Below, piece by piece: positions 63,066 through 64,000 of a stretch of 64,000 nucleotides of DNA. The stretch comes from Alphaproteobacteria bacterium. GTDB taxonomy: Bacteria; Pseudomonadota; Alphaproteobacteria; Rhizobiales; Xanthobacteraceae. Every line of letters starts with the position of its first letter. Within the stretch, counting starts at the first letter, position 1. The position numbers and the translations under genes were made by a program. The notes below the pieces were generated by a model that was given only the letters and a program-made list of their open reading frames with translations, was not told the DNA's origin and did no database searches. The stretch is taken from positions 1 to 64,000 of the forward strand of contig VGEP01000007.1 in assembly GCA_016869215.1 (NCBI GenBank), written 5' to 3'.

Positions 63066-64000
63066 TCACTGCTTGCGCTGGACGCCCAGGATCCTCGCCG
63101 CTCCCGCGATGGTGGCGCGCTGCTCGTCGATCGCCTTGGCGAATTCGACCGGGCCGCCGGGATTGACGATCTGTCCGGTCAAAGTCAGGCGCTCGGTCAA
63201 AGTCTTGTCGCCGTCCATGACAGCCTTGACGTCCGCGGCGATGCGTTCGCGTAGCGGGAGCGGCATGGTCGGCGGGCCGAACAGCCCGACCAGCCCGTCG
63301 ACCGCGAGCCCCGGATAGCCCAGCTCCGTCACCGTCGGCAGGTCGGGCGCCGCCGGCGCGCGCATGCTGTTGGTGATCGCGAGCGCCTTGATCTTGCCGG
63401 CGCGAAGCTGCGACTGGGCGATCGCGAGCGCGGAGCGATAGACCTGCACCCGCCCCTGCGCGAGATCGTTCACCGCCTCGACCGGATTGCGGTACGGCAC
63501 CTTGGTCATCTGAATTCCGTTCGATTTCAGGAAGCTCTCGAACAGAAAATCCAGCGCGCCGGTGATGCCGGCCCAGTTGAGCTTGCCCGGCTGGGCACGC
63601 GCCTGGTCCAGCAGTTCCTTGAGCGACTTGACCGGCATGTCCGCCGGCACCGACAGCGCGATGACGGTGTTGGAGACCCGTGCGATGGTCGCGAGGTCCT
63701 CCGGCTTGTACGGCAGGTTGTCGTGCAGGAACTGATGCGCCGTAAACGAGGAGCTCGGCGCGAACAGCAGGATGTGATCGTCGCGCGCGTTCACGAACGC
63801 ATTGATGGCGACGATGCCGTCGCCGCCCGGCCGGTTCTCCACCACCACCGCCTGGTTCCAGCGCTTGGCGAGGCGGTCGGCGAGCAGGCGCGCGCCGATG
63901 TCGGCCCCGCTGCCCGGCCCGAGCGTGACGATGAAGCGCACGTTGCGCTGCGGCCAAGCCTGTGCCTGTGCCGCCGCATCCGCGGGCCACAGCGCGGCCG
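63066..64000 (-). CDS. Bug/TctC-type periplasmic receptor (5' end beyond the window)
   Basis: At least 311 residues; the frame is open to the right edge, so the signal peptide is cut off. The edge reads AALWPADAAAQAQAWPQRNV, the end of a signal peptide, then RFIVTLGPGSGADIGARLLA, matching the family start of the mature protein. VVVENRPGGDGIVAINAFV and VPYRNPVEAVNDLAQGRVQV are further motifs. The track ATG at 63941 is internal. A fourth orphan Bug receptor. Confidence 0.92.
   Translation of the reverse strand, partial: AALWPADAAAQAQAWPQRNVRFIVTLGPGSGADIGARLLADRLAKRWNQAVVVENRPGGDGIVAINAFVNARDDHILLFAPSSSFTAHQFLHDNLPYKPEDLATIARVSNTVIALSVPADMPVKSLKELLDQARAQPGKLNWAGITGALDFLFESFLKSNGIQMTKVPYRNPVEAVNDLAQGRVQVYRSALAIAQSQLRAGKIKALAITNSMRAPAAPDLPTVTELGYPGLAVDGLVGLFGPPTMPLPLRERIAADVKAVMDGDKTLTERLTLTGQIVNPGGPVEFAKAIDEQRATIAGAARILGVQRKQ

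Overview
The window looks like a GC-rich chromosome segment from an alphaproteobacterium of the order Rhizobiales, in the Bradyrhizobium / Rhodopseudomonas / Xanthobacteraceae neighbourhood. This rests on housekeeping gene order (fabD-fabG-acpP-fabF; rpsF-rpsR-DUF2232-rplI; dnaB ... alr-radA-cvpA-purF), on several orphan Bug/TctC-type periplasmic receptors, on a GTTC-N7-GTTC SOS box, and on interspersed palindromes of kinds I remember from Bradyrhizobium-like genomes. The genus is inference only. No rRNA, tRNA, CRISPR array, transposase or prophage gene was seen.

Layout. 1-6 kb: the minus-strand fatty-acid cluster fabD, fabG, acpP, fabF, then a truncated proline-rich ORF at the left edge; a flavin monooxygenase lies upstream of fabD. 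6-13 kb: rpsF, rpsR, a DUF2232 membrane protein and rplI; a cytochrome-like secreted protein; a cyclopropane-synthase-type methyltransferase; two long hairpins; dnaB. 13-17 kb: an accessory block (amidohydrolase, cysteine-repeat secreted protein, AraC regulator, Bug receptor). 17-27 kb: alr, radA (with a candidate LexA box), cvpA, purF, an SDR, a secreted basic protein, der, a small lipoprotein, a YfgM-like protein, panB. 27-35 kb: nnrU, an FAD oxidoreductase with a Bug receptor, two paralogous single-span membrane proteins, another SDR and Bug receptor, a diguanylate cyclase, an ArsC-like protein. 35-47.5 kb: a GlcG-like protein, guaA, rsmB, a MAPEG protein, a paralogous membrane-protein pair around a methyltransferase, a curA-like reductase, guaB, an 11-repeat TPR protein, rlmE, ppx/gppA. 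47.8-60 kb: a catabolic region with an orphan molybdenum hydroxylase subunit, two MFS transporters, a nitrilase, a nitroreductase, a LivK-type binding protein, an extradiol dioxygenase and a complete Rieske dioxygenase system (alpha, beta, reductase). 60-64 kb: a two-gene ABC exporter, a tiny CXXCH lipoprotein and a truncated Bug receptor.

How the genes work together. The left half is largely core: fatty-acid chain initiation and elongation, ribosomal proteins, replication helicase, purine synthesis (purF, with guaA/guaB later), ribosome assembly (der, rlmE, rsmB) and DNA repair (radA). The 47.8-60 kb region reads as an uptake-and-degradation module for an aromatic and/or nitrile compound: MFS and ABC receptors import, the Rieske system would form a dihydrodiol, the extradiol enzyme would cleave the ring, and the nitrilase and nitroreductase would handle side groups. 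The substrate cannot be read from the sequence.

Most unusual observations. A 67-bp double palindrome lies in frame inside the 5' end of purF, in the segment encoding the residues before the catalytic cysteine. A perfect alphaproteobacterial LexA-type direct repeat precedes radA. A secreted protein carries three copies of an invariant C-x9-C-x-C-x15-C unit. Two pairs of uncharacterised paralogous membrane proteins occur. A 140-residue proline-rich lipoprotein sits between the YfgM-like gene and der, where bamB is often found.
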